DNA of 37,953 bases from the NCBI GenBank assembly GCA_010030245.1, contig RGPR01000006.1:1-37953 (forward strand), given 5' to 3'. This DNA comes from Gammaproteobacteria bacterium. Lineage in GTDB: Bacteria > Pseudomonadota > Gammaproteobacteria > Legionellales > Legionellaceae. The notes under the pieces were generated by a model. It made no database searches, was not told the DNA's origin, and worked only from the letters and a program-made list of their open reading frames with translations. Made by a program: the position numbers and the translations under genes. Below are positions 1 through 10,300 of the stretch, piece by piece (the first letter of the stretch is position 1; every line of letters starts with the position of its first letter).

Positions 1-1
1 A

Positions 2-2491
2 AATGAGATTATTTTGAGCAATGACATGCAAATCAAGCGTTTAAATGCTGGTCGACTGGAATTAAATGGTGAAGAACTCGACTTGCAGGCAGTCTATCTT
101 AATGACAGGCTTTTAGCGCCACAAGATTATATTTTGGATGAGGAAGGGCTGTATATTGAAAACTGCCCAGATCAATTTAAATTAAAAATTGTTACCATCC
201 TCCATCCCAAAAAAAACACCCAATTGTCAGGTGTATATGCCAGTCGACAAATGTTATGTACCCAATGTGAGGCTGAAGGTTTTCGACGTATGACCTATTT
301 TTTGGATAGACCAGATGTCTTAAGTTATTACACCACCGCAATAACAGCTCCTAAAGATACTTTTCCGTTGTTGTTATCAAATGGTAATAAATTGTCAACA
401 ACAGATTTCGCTGATGGGCGCCATCATGTGATTTGGCAAGATCCATTTTTAAAACCTAGTTATTTATTTGCGCTGGTCGCAGGTGATTTAGCAAGTATTC
501 ATGATGAATTTATGACGCAATCGGGTAAAAAAGTTGGGATTGATATCTTTGTTGAGCATGGTGATGCGCATTTATGTGATTATGCGATGCGCGCCGTGAA
601 GCATGCCATGCGTTGGGATGAAGAGCGTTTTGGCCGAGAATATGATCTTGAACGTTTTATGATTGTGGCAGCAAAAGATTTTAATATGGGAGCTATGGAA
701 AACAAAGGGTTAAATATTTTTAACGCCAAATATGTGTTAGCTGACAATAATTCTGCAACAGATGAGGATATTCTTGCCATAGAATCGGTGATTGGCCACG
801 AATATTTTCATAATTGGACAGGGAACCGGGTGACTTGTCGCGATTGGTTTCAGCTCAGTTTAAAAGAGGGGTTGACGATTTATCGTGATCAAGAGTTTTC
901 AAGTGATATGAATGGCGCTGTATCGCAACGTATTATGGATGTTGCCAATTTACGACGTATTCAATTTCCAGAGGATAAAGGCGCACTTGCTCATCCAGTT
1001 CAACCGAAGTCATATCAAGAAATTGATAATTTTTATACCGCAACAGTTTATGAAAAAGGGGCGGAAATTGTCAGGATGTATGAGGTCATTTTAGGGCGTG
1101 AAGGCTTTCGACAGGGGATGGATTTATATTTTAGTCGCCATGATGGGCAAGCCGTTAGAATTGAAGATTTTTTAGCGGCCATGAGTGATGCCAATCAAGT
1201 TAATTTGAGTCAATTTCGCAATTGGTACGATCAAGCAGGTACGCCGATTGTGAATGTGACTCATCGTATTGAGGGTTTGGAACTCATTATTGAAATGAGT
1301 CAATCCTGTCAAGAAACGGCTGATGGTTCTTTGAAGAAAGATTTAATGATCCCTATCCGATTTTCTGTATTTAACCATGAAGGGGCGCGTTTGGCTGATT
1401 TACCGAATGTGTTGATATTAAAAAATGCGCATCAAATTTGGCGCTTTCCGATGTCAAGGCCAGATGTCTTGGTTAATTTTTTACAAGGGTTCTCAGCGCC
1501 TATTATTTTAAAACGCTTGCTGTCAGTTGAAGATATTGCCCATTTAATGGCTGTTGAAACAGATGGATTTGCGCTTTGGGATTTAAAACAGAAATTATTG
1601 ATTGAAATGGTGCAGCGAAGTTATCGTTTGGGTGAGCCTGCACCTTTAAATGCGCATGTAAAAACCGTTTTATTATCTTGGTTAAGCAATCCAAGTTTTA
1701 GTCATGAATTATTGGCAGAATTGTTTAGTATGCCGGCACTTGAGGAGTGTCTAATTGGTTTAGAGCAAGTGGATATGGTTCGTCTTGAAAAAATTCGAAG
1801 CGCATTGCGTAAAGAACTAGCGAATGCCTTGTTTTCTCAATTTGAATTGGCTTATGCGGCTTTAAAAAGTAATCAGATCCATGAAACAATAGGCTCTAGG
1901 CGCTGGCGGAATTTATGCTTACAAATTTTGATGATCGCAAGAGAAGAAGAGTATACCCCTATCATTTGGGAGAACTTCATCAATGCATCCAATATGACAG
2001 ATAGAATGGCCGCATTGAGATCGCTTACCTTAGGCGAATTGGCCATCAAGCGGCAGGAAGCGCTGCTGCATTTTTATCAAGTCTATGAAGATCAAGAATT
2101 GGTTATGGATAAGTGGTTTAATATCCAGGCCAATATGCCTAGCGAAAATACACTTGATTTGGTTAAAAACCTCATAGGGCATCCCTTATTTAGTTGGGAA
2201 AATCCAAATAAAGTTCGAGCTTTAATCGGCGGCTTTATCCAAAACCATATTTGTTTTCATGCCATTAATGGTAGTGGGTATCAGTTTTTGGTGTCTTGTC
2301 TTCGCATCTTGGATAAGATAAATCCACAAATTGCAGCGCGTATGGCAACGCCACTCACGCGCTGGGAGTATTTTGACAACACGCATCAAGATTTAATTCA
2401 AGATTGTTTATTAGAGCTTGCTAAAGAATCCTTGTCATCTGATTTAGGGGAGGTTGTTACAAAGTCTCTTCGCAAAAAAAATCTAAAATAG
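2..2491 (+). CDS. pepN: Aminopeptidase N, M1 family zinc metallopeptidase (5' partial)
   Basis: Cytosolic M1 aminopeptidase that removes N-terminal residues from peptides. The frame is open to the window edge. Counting from a TTG at 14, the exopeptidase motif GAMEN is at residues 226-230, the zinc site HEYFH at 262-266 and the third zinc ligand Glu at 285, followed by the M1 catalytic domain and an alpha-helical C-terminal domain. The motif CTQCEAEGFRRMTYF typical of bacterial PepN is near residue 82. The first visible residues align with about residue 45 of E. coli PepN as I recall it, so the true start lies upstream of base 1 and the TTG at 14 is probably not the start. The 3' end overlaps the convergent lipase gene by 35 bases. 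Identity is very secure; only the N-terminus is missing. Confidence 0.97.
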   Translation, partial: NEIILSNDMQIKRLNAGRLELNGEELDLQAVYLNDRLLAPQDYILDEEGLYIENCPDQFKLKIVTILHPKKNTQLSGVYASRQMLCTQCEAEGFRRMTYFLDRPDVLSYYTTAITAPKDTFPLLLSNGNKLSTTDFADGRHHVIWQDPFLKPSYLFALVAGDLASIHDEFMTQSGKKVGIDIFVEHGDAHLCDYAMRAVKHAMRWDEERFGREYDLERFMIVAAKDFNMGAMENKGLNIFNAKYVLADNNSATDEDILAIESVIGHEYFHNWTGNRVTCRDWFQLSLKEGLTIYRDQEFSSDMNGAVSQRIMDVANLRRIQFPEDKGALAHPVQPKSYQEIDNFYTATVYEKGAEIVRMYEVILGREGFRQGMDLYFSRHDGQAVRIEDFLAAMSDANQVNLSQFRNWYDQAGTPIVNVTHRIEGLELIIEMSQSCQETADGSLKKDLMIPIRFSVFNHEGARLADLPNVLILKNAHQIWRFPMSRPDVLVNFLQGFSAPIILKRLLSVEDIAHLMAVETDGFALWDLKQKLLIEMVQRSYRLGEPAPLNAHVKTVLLSWLSNPSFSHELLAELFSMPALEECLIGLEQVDMVRLEKIRSALRKELANALFSQFELAYAALKSNQIHETIGSRRWRNLCLQILMIAREEEYTPIIWENFINASNMTDRMAALRSLTLGELAIKRQEALLHFYQVYEDQELVMDKWFNIQANMPSENTLDLVKNLIGHPLFSWENPNKVRALIGGFIQNHICFHAINGSGYQFLVSCLRILDKINPQIAARMATPLTRWEYFDNTHQDLIQDCLLELAKESLSSDLGEVVTKSLRKKNLK

Positions 2492-3581
2492 TTTCCGTAT
2501 TATCTAGGGTATCGTTATACCCTAGATTAAATAATTCTGTCGTAAACGGCGCTTCAAATAGCAAGAAACTAACGAGGTCTCCTGATTGATGCTTCGCACC
2601 AAACATTTTGAGTAAGGTCACAATCCCTTTGGATAAATGATGCTCTAGTTCAAGTGCAATTCGAGCGATATCTGTTGTTGGTCTAAGGTGTAAAATAGTG
2701 ACATTTTTCCAGGGATTTTTTTTCTTGTTCCATAATGAAACCATCTCAGTCATGTGAGAGATATGATCAACAATTTCAATATCCCTATCTAGATTATCTT
2801 GGAACAGGCCATTAAGCATGCTGCCTAGAATCTGGGCGAAGCCAATGCCGTTTAAGGGTTTTTTATTGGCGTAGGCAGCCGGCTGTCGGTTTGAAATGGT
2901 TAAAATTTTATCTGCTCTCGCATGAAGAATGCCGCGAAGAGGGGCAATTAAACCCATACTGCCATCGCCAAAATGGTAGTTATCAATTAACACTGGTGAA
3001 AAAAATAAGGGCAGCGCCCCAGATGCTAAAATATGTTCAGTATTGAGTTTGGTGGTATGTGAAATATGTTTTGCATGTTGCCAGTGGGTAAAATCAGGAT
3101 CATTAACCTGGCAAAAAGAGATATTTTGTTGGGTGTCATAGCATGTTGCAATCAGTTCAAGATTTTTAATGATTTGGGCATCAATGTTTTTGGTGATTTT
3201 CTTAAAATTAATATTTTTTTTGATGTATTGTGCCAGTGGGGTGGTATCAATTAAATAACCTGATTTACTCTCGCCTTGAAATAGCAGGCCCACATTACGA
3301 ATAAAAGATCGGGTGAGATCAAGATTATTCGAATTATAAATGTCTGAACCTTGGATATGACACCATAGGTCTTCTAGTTCTTGGACGGCGGTTTTAAAAT
3401 TACCAGCATTTTGTGCCATGATACATGCATTCATGCTACCAACACTCACACCAGTAATAAGCTCAAATGGCATTTCCGTGGTTTTTAAAATATGTTGGAT
3501 ACCTTTTAGTACCCCAGCTTGGTAGGCGCCTCGTGCACCACCACCGGCCAGATACAGTGCTTTTTTTGACATACCTATCAT
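2457..3581 (-). CDS. Patatin-like phospholipase
   Basis: Predicted serine acyl hydrolase of the patatin / RssA class acting on phospholipids or lysophospholipids. The glycine-rich oxyanion motif GGGARGAY is at residues 13-20, the nucleophile elbow GVSVG at 44-48 (Ser46), and the catalytic Asp of the Ser-Asp dyad in GDGSMG (Asp206). No signal peptide or membrane segment is evident, so it is cytosolic or exported by a route not visible here. A second Met at codon 4, preceded by AGG, is an alternative start (3572). Its 3' end is antisense to the last 35 bases of pepN. The C-terminus is acidic (ending CEETL). Legionella carries many patatin-like proteins, some of them type IV effectors; whether this one is an effector is only a possibility. 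Confidence 0.9.
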   Translation of the reverse strand: MIGMSKKALYLAGGGARGAYQAGVLKGIQHILKTTEMPFELITGVSVGSMNACIMAQNAGNFKTAVQELEDLWCHIQGSDIYNSNNLDLTRSFIRNVGLLFQGESKSGYLIDTTPLAQYIKKNINFKKITKNIDAQIIKNLELIATCYDTQQNISFCQVNDPDFTHWQHAKHISHTTKLNTEHILASGALPLFFSPVLIDNYHFGDGSMGLIAPLRGILHARADKILTISNRQPAAYANKKPLNGIGFAQILGSMLNGLFQDNLDRDIEIVDHISHMTEMVSLWNKKKNPWKNVTILHLRPTTDIARIALELEHHLSKGIVTLLKMFGAKHQSGDLVSFLLFEAPFTTELFNLGYNDTLDNTETILDFFCEETL

Positions 3582-3714
3582 TCATATTGACGCATGATTA
3601 ATTTAGATTATAACAGCCTTTATCTGAAAATGAATCATTCCATCACCGCAAATATTGCCCAAATGTTTAAGCTAGCTTAGTATGTAGTCAACTTATTATT
3701 AACTGGTTTAATGG

Positions 3715-5121
3715 ATGTTATCTAAACGCGGCTTATTGGGTGTAATTGCAGGTATTGAGTTTTTTGAACGTTTTGGTTTTTATAGTGTTCAAGGCATTCT
3801 GATTCTATATTTGATTAAAATTAAAGGATATGATTCGCTTGAGGCTTATCATATTTTTGGCGCTTTTTCAGCACTGTTATATGGTTTTGTCGGCTTAGGT
3901 GGTGTGCTAGGTGATAAAATTTTTGGGTCTAAGAGAACGATGTTTGTCGGACTTTTAGTGATGTTTTTAGGTTATTTCGGTTTAACTGCGTTCACTCATG
4001 CTTATTTCTTTCCAGCCTTAGCACTTGTTTGTATGGGCAATGCCTTATTTAAAGCCAATCCTGCAGCAATCCTCGGTCATATGTATCAGGACAATAAAAC
4101 CAAATTACATTCAGCCTTTACTTTATTTTATATGGCAGTCAATGTTGGTGCTTTATTTGCCTTAATTGTTGGGCCTTATCTATCTTCGTATTTTAACGAT
4201 TCTTATGTCTTTGCGAGTAGTGCTGTTGGCATATTTCTGGCCCTTATGTTGCTCTATATCAAACGCAAAGAACCCCGTCTTTCGAAATTGAACCATAGCT
4301 ATCAACCCTTATCATGCCCGCAATGGATATTGGCAGTATTGGTATTTATAGCTGCTTGGGCGTTAATCAGCTATTTGTTACATGCCTATGATTGGGTTAT
4401 TTTAGGCTTAAAAATCTTAATTTTAGCGATTTTAATGATTTATATTCGCTCTGCACTATCTGAAGAGGGCGTCATTAGACGACGCATGCTTGTGGTATTA
4501 ATCTTAATGTTTGAGGCAGTATGTTTTTTTACCCTGTATCATCAGATGCCAACGTCCAGAAATATGTACGCCATTTTGCATGTTCACCCTGAATTATTGG
4601 GGATTCACTTTGACCCTCAATCTTTTCAGGCGCTCAATCCTTTGGGAATCATTGTGTGGAGCCCGATACTGGCAGGGTTGTATCAAAAAAATACTTGGTC
4701 AATTTATGCAAAATTTGCCACAGGCATGCTGTTTTGTGGCGTGAGTTATTTAATTTTATATGTATCCCATTTTTTTGTTGATGGCAGCAGTCATATCAGT
4801 GGTTGGTGGATGGTATTAAGCGCTATCTTTCAAAGTATTGCCGAATTATTGGTTTCTGCTTTGGGTTTGGCTATGGTGGCAGAACTGGTGCCTCAATCGA
4901 AAATGGGCGCTGTGATGGGAATGTGGTTTTTAACATCAGCAGTTTCAGGGATCACAGGGGCTTATGTTGCAAGTTTAAGTGCAGTTCCTAAAACGGCAAG
5001 TGTAGATGTTTCTTTGAGCGCTTTTGCCAATTTATTTTTTGATATTGGTGTCGTGACGATTATATTATCAGTGCTTATGTTTGCATCTGTGCGGTTTTTA
5101 GAAAGAATCACACGCGATTAA
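3715..5121 (+). CDS. POT/PTR2-family proton-dependent peptide transporter
   Basis: Inner-membrane symporter of the POT (peptide) family within the MFS fold, importing di- or tripeptides, or possibly another small solute, with protons. The family motif ExxERFxxY is clear at residues 15-23 (EFFERFGFY), and the PTR2-like signature FTLFYMAVNVGAL lies around residues 133-145. The protein has 468 residues with about 12 or more hydrophobic segments. A short loop around GDKIFGSKR resembles the MFS inter-helix motif. It stands alone with about 130 bases upstream. Legionella and Coxiella carry several POT transporters, which fits amino-acid-based nutrition. The substrate cannot be read from the sequence. 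Confidence 0.92.
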   Translation: MLSKRGLLGVIAGIEFFERFGFYSVQGILILYLIKIKGYDSLEAYHIFGAFSALLYGFVGLGGVLGDKIFGSKRTMFVGLLVMFLGYFGLTAFTHAYFFPALALVCMGNALFKANPAAILGHMYQDNKTKLHSAFTLFYMAVNVGALFALIVGPYLSSYFNDSYVFASSAVGIFLALMLLYIKRKEPRLSKLNHSYQPLSCPQWILAVLVFIAAWALISYLLHAYDWVILGLKILILAILMIYIRSALSEEGVIRRRMLVVLILMFEAVCFFTLYHQMPTSRNMYAILHVHPELLGIHFDPQSFQALNPLGIIVWSPILAGLYQKNTWSIYAKFATGMLFCGVSYLILYVSHFFVDGSSHISGWWMVLSAIFQSIAELLVSALGLAMVAELVPQSKMGAVMGMWFLTSAVSGITGAYVASLSAVPKTASVDVSLSAFANLFFDIGVVTIILSVLMFASVRFLERITRD

Positions 5122-5213
5122 TTGAATTTTTTTTGATTTACATATATCCTAATAGTTCATATTTGTGATATTATGCACACACTGTTTTTAGCTTGCTTTA
5201 TTTAGGACAAGAT

Positions 5214-6209
5214 GTGCTCAAGTCAATTGATTATGCCTCTGATGCTTGCTCATTGCACATATGGGCAGAATATATGACGTCAGTCTATCTTACTGACCCC
5301 ACATTATCATCGCAATCTACATTTAAAGCATTTGAAGTGCTGTTTCAACAGCATCAAAAGAATACGGCCAATTTTGCCAAAGAGATATCGTTTTTGGAAA
5401 CAGAAATTGCTCGTCTTAAGCAAGATACCCCTAAACAACAGGATACGCTGAGATGGATTTTTTATCGAATGCTTTGTGCCGCAGGTGCCCTTTTTGCGCT
5501 CTGCTCAGGCTTTGATGGGATGATTTCAGTTTTATCCATGTTCTTTCCTCAACTCTATGTAGGGTTAATTATTTTTTTTGGTGTCATTTCAGCATTGAGT
5601 GGCTTAGGTATTTTCATAGCAAGAGATAAACCCAGCATTGCCCTTGAATTAGGCATTAATGAGCCAACAGATTTTTCGGGGATTGAGGCGTATTTATTTT
5701 TACTGCAACAATATTTGCACTTAAAAAAAGAGGCAGCAGTCAGACAAGCACGACAAGCTGATGAACAATCGACGCCATTGAATCCTGAGGTCCGCGATCA
5801 ACTGCTAGAAAAGAAGGACCACTTTAAAGCCTTAAAAAAATTATTTGAAGCAGTAAGGGACTTAAATCAGGAACACATTGAGTCATGGGCTGTTTTTGTC
5901 AAGTCTCAACTTGTGTTACTGATTGGCGCCGTGTTGTTTTTTAGTGATGGTTTTTTTGTGGGTGAGGCCATTGGTGGTTTCTTAGCGGTTATATTGCATT
6001 TGAATCCAGTATTTTTTTGCTTTACAACAGCACTGCTTTTGGCAAGTTGTGCACTTGCCGCCTACTGTTTTGTTGAGCGCCCTTCACTTGAAGAATATCT
6101 TCATGGCAGTATTTTTACCAATCAAACTGAGTTTAATGAAAAATATCAGCAAAATGAAGCCGATCTAGATCTGATTTGCATGTTGACGCCTCAAACACAT
6201 TCACTTTGA
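5214..6209 (+). CDS. Hypothetical membrane protein with two similar coiled-coil plus TM-hairpin halves
   Basis: I do not recognise this family. From the GTG at 5214 the product is 331 residues. The GTG is preferred to the TTG at 5193 because AGGA at 5204-5207 lies 6 bases before it. The layout is a charged, helical N-terminal region with heptad-like spacing, two hydrophobic helices (about residues 83-137), a second charged helical region rich in Lys, Gln and Glu, and two more hydrophobic helices (about residues 230-290). Each hairpin contains a G-F or D-G-F turn and ends in an RDKPSI or ERPSL motif, which suggests an internal duplication. The 3' end overlaps the convergent pgk gene by 19 bases. 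A possible extended -10 element (TGATATTAT) ends at 5174. Function unknown. Confidence 0.75.
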   Translation: MLKSIDYASDACSLHIWAEYMTSVYLTDPTLSSQSTFKAFEVLFQQHQKNTANFAKEISFLETEIARLKQDTPKQQDTLRWIFYRMLCAAGALFALCSGFDGMISVLSMFFPQLYVGLIIFFGVISALSGLGIFIARDKPSIALELGINEPTDFSGIEAYLFLLQQYLHLKKEAAVRQARQADEQSTPLNPEVRDQLLEKKDHFKALKKLFEAVRDLNQEHIESWAVFVKSQLVLLIGAVLFFSDGFFVGEAIGGFLAVILHLNPVFFCFTTALLLASCALAAYCFVERPSLEEYLHGSIFTNQTEFNEKYQQNEADLDLICMLTPQTHSL

Positions 6210-7375
6210 TGTTCTTGAAGGGCTGCCACTGCAGGTAAAACCTCACCTTCTAAGTAGGCTAAGAAAGCACCTCCACCTGTTGAGATTAAAGAAATTTCTT
6301 GTTTTAAATCATATTGATCTATTGCTGCCAAGGTATCACCGCCACCTGCCACACTATATGCATCACTATTGGCAATAGCAATCGCCAGGGCTCTTGTGCC
6401 ATAGGCAAATTGAGGGAATTCAAACACCCCAACAGGTCCATTCCAAATAATGGTTTGAGCACTTTGGATTTTTTCAACATAGCGATGAATGGTTTCAGGT
6501 CCTATATCCAAAATCAAATCATCACTGGCAATTTGCTGAAGATTTTTATTGAAGGCTGGACAAGTATCACCAAAGTATTTGCCAACAACGACATCCTTGG
6601 GCAGTGGGATTTCGCATTGCTGTTCCTTGGCATAGCTAAGCAGTGCTTTTGCATCTTGGATTAAGTCTGGCTCACACAGCGATTGACCAATTTCAACACC
6701 GCTTGCTTTTAAAAAAGTATTGGCAATGCCGCCACCTGGGATCAAGACATCAACCTGTTCAATAAGCTTTCGCAGCAAACTTAACTTCGAAGATACCTTC
6801 GCGCCACCAACGATAGCAATAACAGGATGTTTTGGATTTTTTAAGACATGCTCTAGGGCTTGGAGCTCTTTCATTAGTAGAGGGCCGGCAACTGCTTGTT
6901 TCGCATATTTGGCAATGCCACAAGTTGAAGCATGTGCACGGTGAGCAGTACCAAAGGCATCCATGACAAAAATATCACCAAGAGCGGCAAGACGCTTCGA
7001 TAACGAGGCATCATTGGCTTTTTCGCCAACATTAAAGCGCACATTTTCAGCTATCACCAACTCACCAGGACGCATCTCCACTCCTGAGAGATACTCAGGG
7101 GCAAAATGAACTGGATAGGGCAAGTGTTTGGCTAAGTAATCTGCAACGGGCTTTAAGGAGTACTTTGCGTCAAACTTGCCTTCTTCAGGTCTTCCCATAT
7201 GCGCCAACACGAGTACTGCTGCATTCGCTTTTAGCGCTTGTAATAATGTTGGGATTGCAGCCTCAAGTCGTTGTTCACTCGTGATGATGCCATCTTTAAT
7301 GGGAACGTTTAGATCTTCACGAATAATCACTCGACGGTTATGCAAATCAATATCTTGCATGCTTGGACATTTCAT
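6191..7375 (-). CDS. pgk: Phosphoglycerate kinase
   Basis: Cytosolic glycolytic enzyme that transfers phosphate from 1,3-bisphosphoglycerate to ADP. The 394 residues match the usual bacterial length. The substrate-binding region [11 protein letters not shown] is at about residues 14-24, [11 protein letters not shown] is near 97, GGAKVSSKL is near 201, and the C-terminal nucleotide site GGGDTLAAI and [12 protein letters not shown] are present. It is the last gene of tkt-gap-pgk, starting 9 bases after the gap stop, with AAGGA as its ribosome binding site. The end overlaps the membrane protein gene by 19 bases, so transcripts of the two converge. Pyruvate kinase, which follows pgk in many relatives, is not here. 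Confidence 0.98.
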   Translation of the reverse strand: MKCPSMQDIDLHNRRVIIREDLNVPIKDGIITSEQRLEAAIPTLLQALKANAAVLVLAHMGRPEEGKFDAKYSLKPVADYLAKHLPYPVHFAPEYLSGVEMRPGELVIAENVRFNVGEKANDASLSKRLAALGDIFVMDAFGTAHRAHASTCGIAKYAKQAVAGPLLMKELQALEHVLKNPKHPVIAIVGGAKVSSKLSLLRKLIEQVDVLIPGGGIANTFLKASGVEIGQSLCEPDLIQDAKALLSYAKEQQCEIPLPKDVVVGKYFGDTCPAFNKNLQQIASDDLILDIGPETIHRYVEKIQSAQTIIWNGPVGVFEFPQFAYGTRALAIAIANSDAYSVAGGGDTLAAIDQYDLKQEISLISTGGGAFLAYLEGEVLPAVAALQEHQSECV

Positions 7376-7384
7376 GATGATTCC

Positions 7385-8380
7385 TTAACAGTTAAACATA
7401 CAGTAAGCGGTATCTAACATGCGGTTAGCAAACCCCCACTCATTATCATACCAAGCAATGACTTTGACAAGTCTATCGATTACCTTTGTTTGTTTCAAAT
7501 CAACAATCGCTGATGCAGGATGGTGGTTGAAGTCACAAGATACCAAAGGCAAATCATTGACATAGAGCACTTGATTATCAGCAGCTAAACTTAGGATTTG
7601 ATTGACTTCTTCAACGGTTGTTGACCGCGACGCAGTAAAAGTTAAATCGACAGTTGAGACATTTAGTACTGGAACGCGCAGTGCAAAGCCATCAAGTTTC
7701 CCTGCTAATTCAGGCAGGACTAAGCCAATGGCCTTGGCCGCACCTGTCTTGGTCGGGATAATAGAGTGGGCAGCAGCCCTTGCTCGTTGAAAATCTTTAT
7801 GGTTGCCATCAAGGAGCAATTGATCTTTAGTGTAGGCATGTACAGTATTTACCAAGCCTTGTTCAATTCCTAGGTGCTCATGTAAGGGTTTAGCTAAAGG
7901 CGCTAAGCAATTGGTGGTACAAGAGGCATTTGAGATAACGATATGATTGGCGCGCAGGTCTTGATGATTGATGCCGTAGACAATGGTTGCATCAGGGTCT
8001 TCTCCGGGTGCGGATATCAATACTTTTTTAGCACCTGATTTGACATGGCGCATCGCTTCAGTTTTACTGGTGAAGCGTCCCGTACATTCGAGTAAAATAT
8101 CAACCTGAAGTGATTGCCAAGGCAAACGCTCCGGCTCACGTTCACTAAGTACCAAAATACGTTGACCATTGATCACCAGATGGTTGTTATCAATGGAGAC
8201 TTTGGCATTAAAACGGCCATGGGTTGAGTCAAACTGGGTAAAGTGGGCTGTTGATTGAATGCCGGCAGTATCATTAATCGCAACAATTTCAAATGTTTTT
8301 TCCCGTTGGGCTTCAAATATTGCGCGGAGCACGCAGCGGCCAATGCGGCCATAGCCATTAATAGCGACTTTAATCGTCAT
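7385..8380 (-). CDS. gap: Glyceraldehyde-3-phosphate dehydrogenase (type I)
   Basis: Oxidises glyceraldehyde-3-phosphate to 1,3-bisphosphoglycerate with NAD(P). The 331-residue product shows the Rossmann motif GYGRIGR at 9-15, Asp37 in AINDTAG (favouring NAD), the catalytic SNASCTTNC with Cys154, the catalytic His in VHAYTKDQ (His181), and the C-terminal [12 protein letters not shown]. Erythrose-4-phosphate dehydrogenase is a close paralogue; the HAYTKDQ and [17 protein letters not shown] segments favour GAPDH. It lies between tkt (30-base gap upstream) and pgk (9-base gap downstream) on one strand, so co-transcription is likely. Confidence 0.97.
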   Translation of the reverse strand: MTIKVAINGYGRIGRCVLRAIFEAQREKTFEIVAINDTAGIQSTAHFTQFDSTHGRFNAKVSIDNNHLVINGQRILVLSEREPERLPWQSLQVDILLECTGRFTSKTEAMRHVKSGAKKVLISAPGEDPDATIVYGINHQDLRANHIVISNASCTTNCLAPLAKPLHEHLGIEQGLVNTVHAYTKDQLLLDGNHKDFQRARAAAHSIIPTKTGAAKAIGLVLPELAGKLDGFALRVPVLNVSTVDLTFTASRSTTVEEVNQILSLAADNQVLYVNDLPLVSCDFNHHPASAIVDLKQTKVIDRLVKVIAWYDNEWGFANRMLDTAYCMFNC

Positions 8381-8410
8381 TTTAGACCCCTTAAAACTGG
8401 CTCAATATAG

Positions 8411-10255
8411 TTAATTTTTAGTCAGCAAATTGCGACACGTAAAAAGAATTGATTGTACATCAAATCCAAAATATTTTCTTGCATCTTCTCCAGGTGCTGA
8501 TACGCCAAAATCACTCATACCGATAATTGCCCCGTCAAGTCCTACAAATTGATACCAATAGTCTTTGGCTGATGCTTCAATGGCAATTCTTCTACGTTGT
8601 TGGTTTGGTAAAACCTGCTCTTGATATGCGCTTGATTGACGCGTAAATACAGTTGGATTTGGCATTGAAACTACCCGAACAGAAAGCTTATCTATTGCAA
8701 TTAGTTCTTTTGCAGCATGAATAGCAAGCCCCAGCTCAGAGCCTGAGGCCATTAAAATCAGTTCAGGGTTGCTACCATATTCAAATGCAATATAAGCACC
8801 TTTGGCGATATGGTCACTCATTGATAAACTTTCCTCATGGGCATCGAGATTTTGTCTAGATAAAATCAAACAACTCGCACCTGGATATTTTAAAGCTTCC
8901 GTCCACGATACCGCCATTTCTAGTGGGGTTGCTGGACGCCAGACATTTAATTTGGGTGTATATCTAAGCATCGCCAGTTGTTCAATCGGCTGATGAGTAG
9001 GGCCATCTTCACCTAAAGCAATGGAGTCATGTGTGAGTACATAAATGACTTTTAATTCCATCATGGCACTTAAGCGAATGGCATTTTTGGCATAGTCGGC
9101 AAAGACTAGAAAAGTGCCACCATAAGGGATAAAACCACCATGGGCAGATAATCCATTCATGATAGCACTCATGCCAAACTCTCTTACCCCGTAATGGATA
9201 TAGTTACCAAGATGATGCGGGCCAATATTTTCAGAATGATTGGTTTTGGTGTTATTGGAGGGGGTAAGATCTGCTGATCCACCGATAAGTTCAGGAAATT
9301 TGGTGATGAGCTCATTTAAGCAGATTTGAGAGGATTGTCGACTGGCAATCGGTTGCTTCATGCTTAATGCGTGTTCAAACAAGTTAATCTGGATAGTATG
9401 CCAATCATTAGGCATGTCACCATTCATGCGGCGAAGTAGTTCTTCATATGCCTTGGGATAAGATCTGGCGTATTCATGACAGATGTTGACCCAATTGTTT
9501 TCGGTAGAGCCTAGGCCAATAATGGTATGGCAAATGATGAGGCTTGGTTGTTCACTTTGTGCTTTGGCTAAAGTGATGGCCTGATGAATGGCGTCATGAT
9601 CGTGTCCATCAATTTCTTGAATATACCAACCATAGGCTGCAAAGCGCGCAATCGTTTCTTTGATAATTTGCTTTGGAGCATCACCATCTATGGTGATGCC
9701 ATTGCAATCGTAAAATGCAATGAGTTTATTGAGCTGGTATTCACCGGCAAAAGAAGCCGTTTCGTGAGATAGACCTTCCATCAAGCAGCCATCGCCTAAA
9801 AAGACATAAGTATGATGGTCAATAATAATGCTTTGTTCTTGATTAAATTGTAAGGCCAATTGTTTTTCAGCAAGTGCCATGCCAACGGCATTTGCCAAAC
9901 CCTGAGATAAAGGGCCTGTAGTGACCTCAATGCCAGGCGTATGATTTCTTTCAGGATGCCCAGGTGTTTTAGAATGAAGGGTACGAAAGGCTTTGATATC
10001 GTTCAGGCTTAGTTTAAATCCAAATAAATGTAATAAAGCATATTGCAGCATGGAACCATGTCCATTAGATAAAATAAAACGGTCGCGATTAAACCAATGG
10101 GGGTTTTCAGGGTTGAATTTTAAAAAATCTTGCCATAAGACTGCCGCAATGTCAGCCATGCCAAGTGGCATGCCAGGATGTCCTGAATTGGCATGGGAGG
10201 TTGCATCAACACTTAAGGCACGAATAGCGCTAGCAATTTTTAGACTTGGATTCAT
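8411..10255 (-). CDS. tkt: Transketolase lacking the conserved HGxPLG loop
   Basis: Thiamine-diphosphate enzyme moving two-carbon ketol units between sugar phosphates. The 614 residues compare with about 663 in E. coli. Residues 1-250 align without gaps with the E. coli protein as I recall it: His26 (SGHPG), His66 (SNGHG), His100 (PGHPE), and the diphosphate/Mg motif GDG 154-156 to Asn185. The second half is normal: GVREFGM with the catalytic Glu, THDSIALGEDGPTHQP, ILSRQNL and the C-terminal domain. After TIIGLGST (residue 251) the chain jumps to ENNWVNICHEYARSYP, which corresponds to ESAWNEKFAAYAKAYP. The roughly 49 residues between, including the DSHGAPLG loop with the active-site His (E. 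coli 261, yeast 263), are absent without a frameshift. It is first in tkt-gap-pgk. Activity is uncertain. Confidence 0.95.
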   Translation of the reverse strand: MNPSLKIASAIRALSVDATSHANSGHPGMPLGMADIAAVLWQDFLKFNPENPHWFNRDRFILSNGHGSMLQYALLHLFGFKLSLNDIKAFRTLHSKTPGHPERNHTPGIEVTTGPLSQGLANAVGMALAEKQLALQFNQEQSIIIDHHTYVFLGDGCLMEGLSHETASFAGEYQLNKLIAFYDCNGITIDGDAPKQIIKETIARFAAYGWYIQEIDGHDHDAIHQAITLAKAQSEQPSLIICHTIIGLGSTENNWVNICHEYARSYPKAYEELLRRMNGDMPNDWHTIQINLFEHALSMKQPIASRQSSQICLNELITKFPELIGGSADLTPSNNTKTNHSENIGPHHLGNYIHYGVREFGMSAIMNGLSAHGGFIPYGGTFLVFADYAKNAIRLSAMMELKVIYVLTHDSIALGEDGPTHQPIEQLAMLRYTPKLNVWRPATPLEMAVSWTEALKYPGASCLILSRQNLDAHEESLSMSDHIAKGAYIAFEYGSNPELILMASGSELGLAIHAAKELIAIDKLSVRVVSMPNPTVFTRQSSAYQEQVLPNQQRRRIAIEASAKDYWYQFVGLDGAIIGMSDFGVSAPGEDARKYFGFDVQSILFTCRNLLTKN

Positions 10256-10300
10256 GTTTTATTTGAAACTCAATAAAAAGAAGGTTATTCTGAACCGAAA

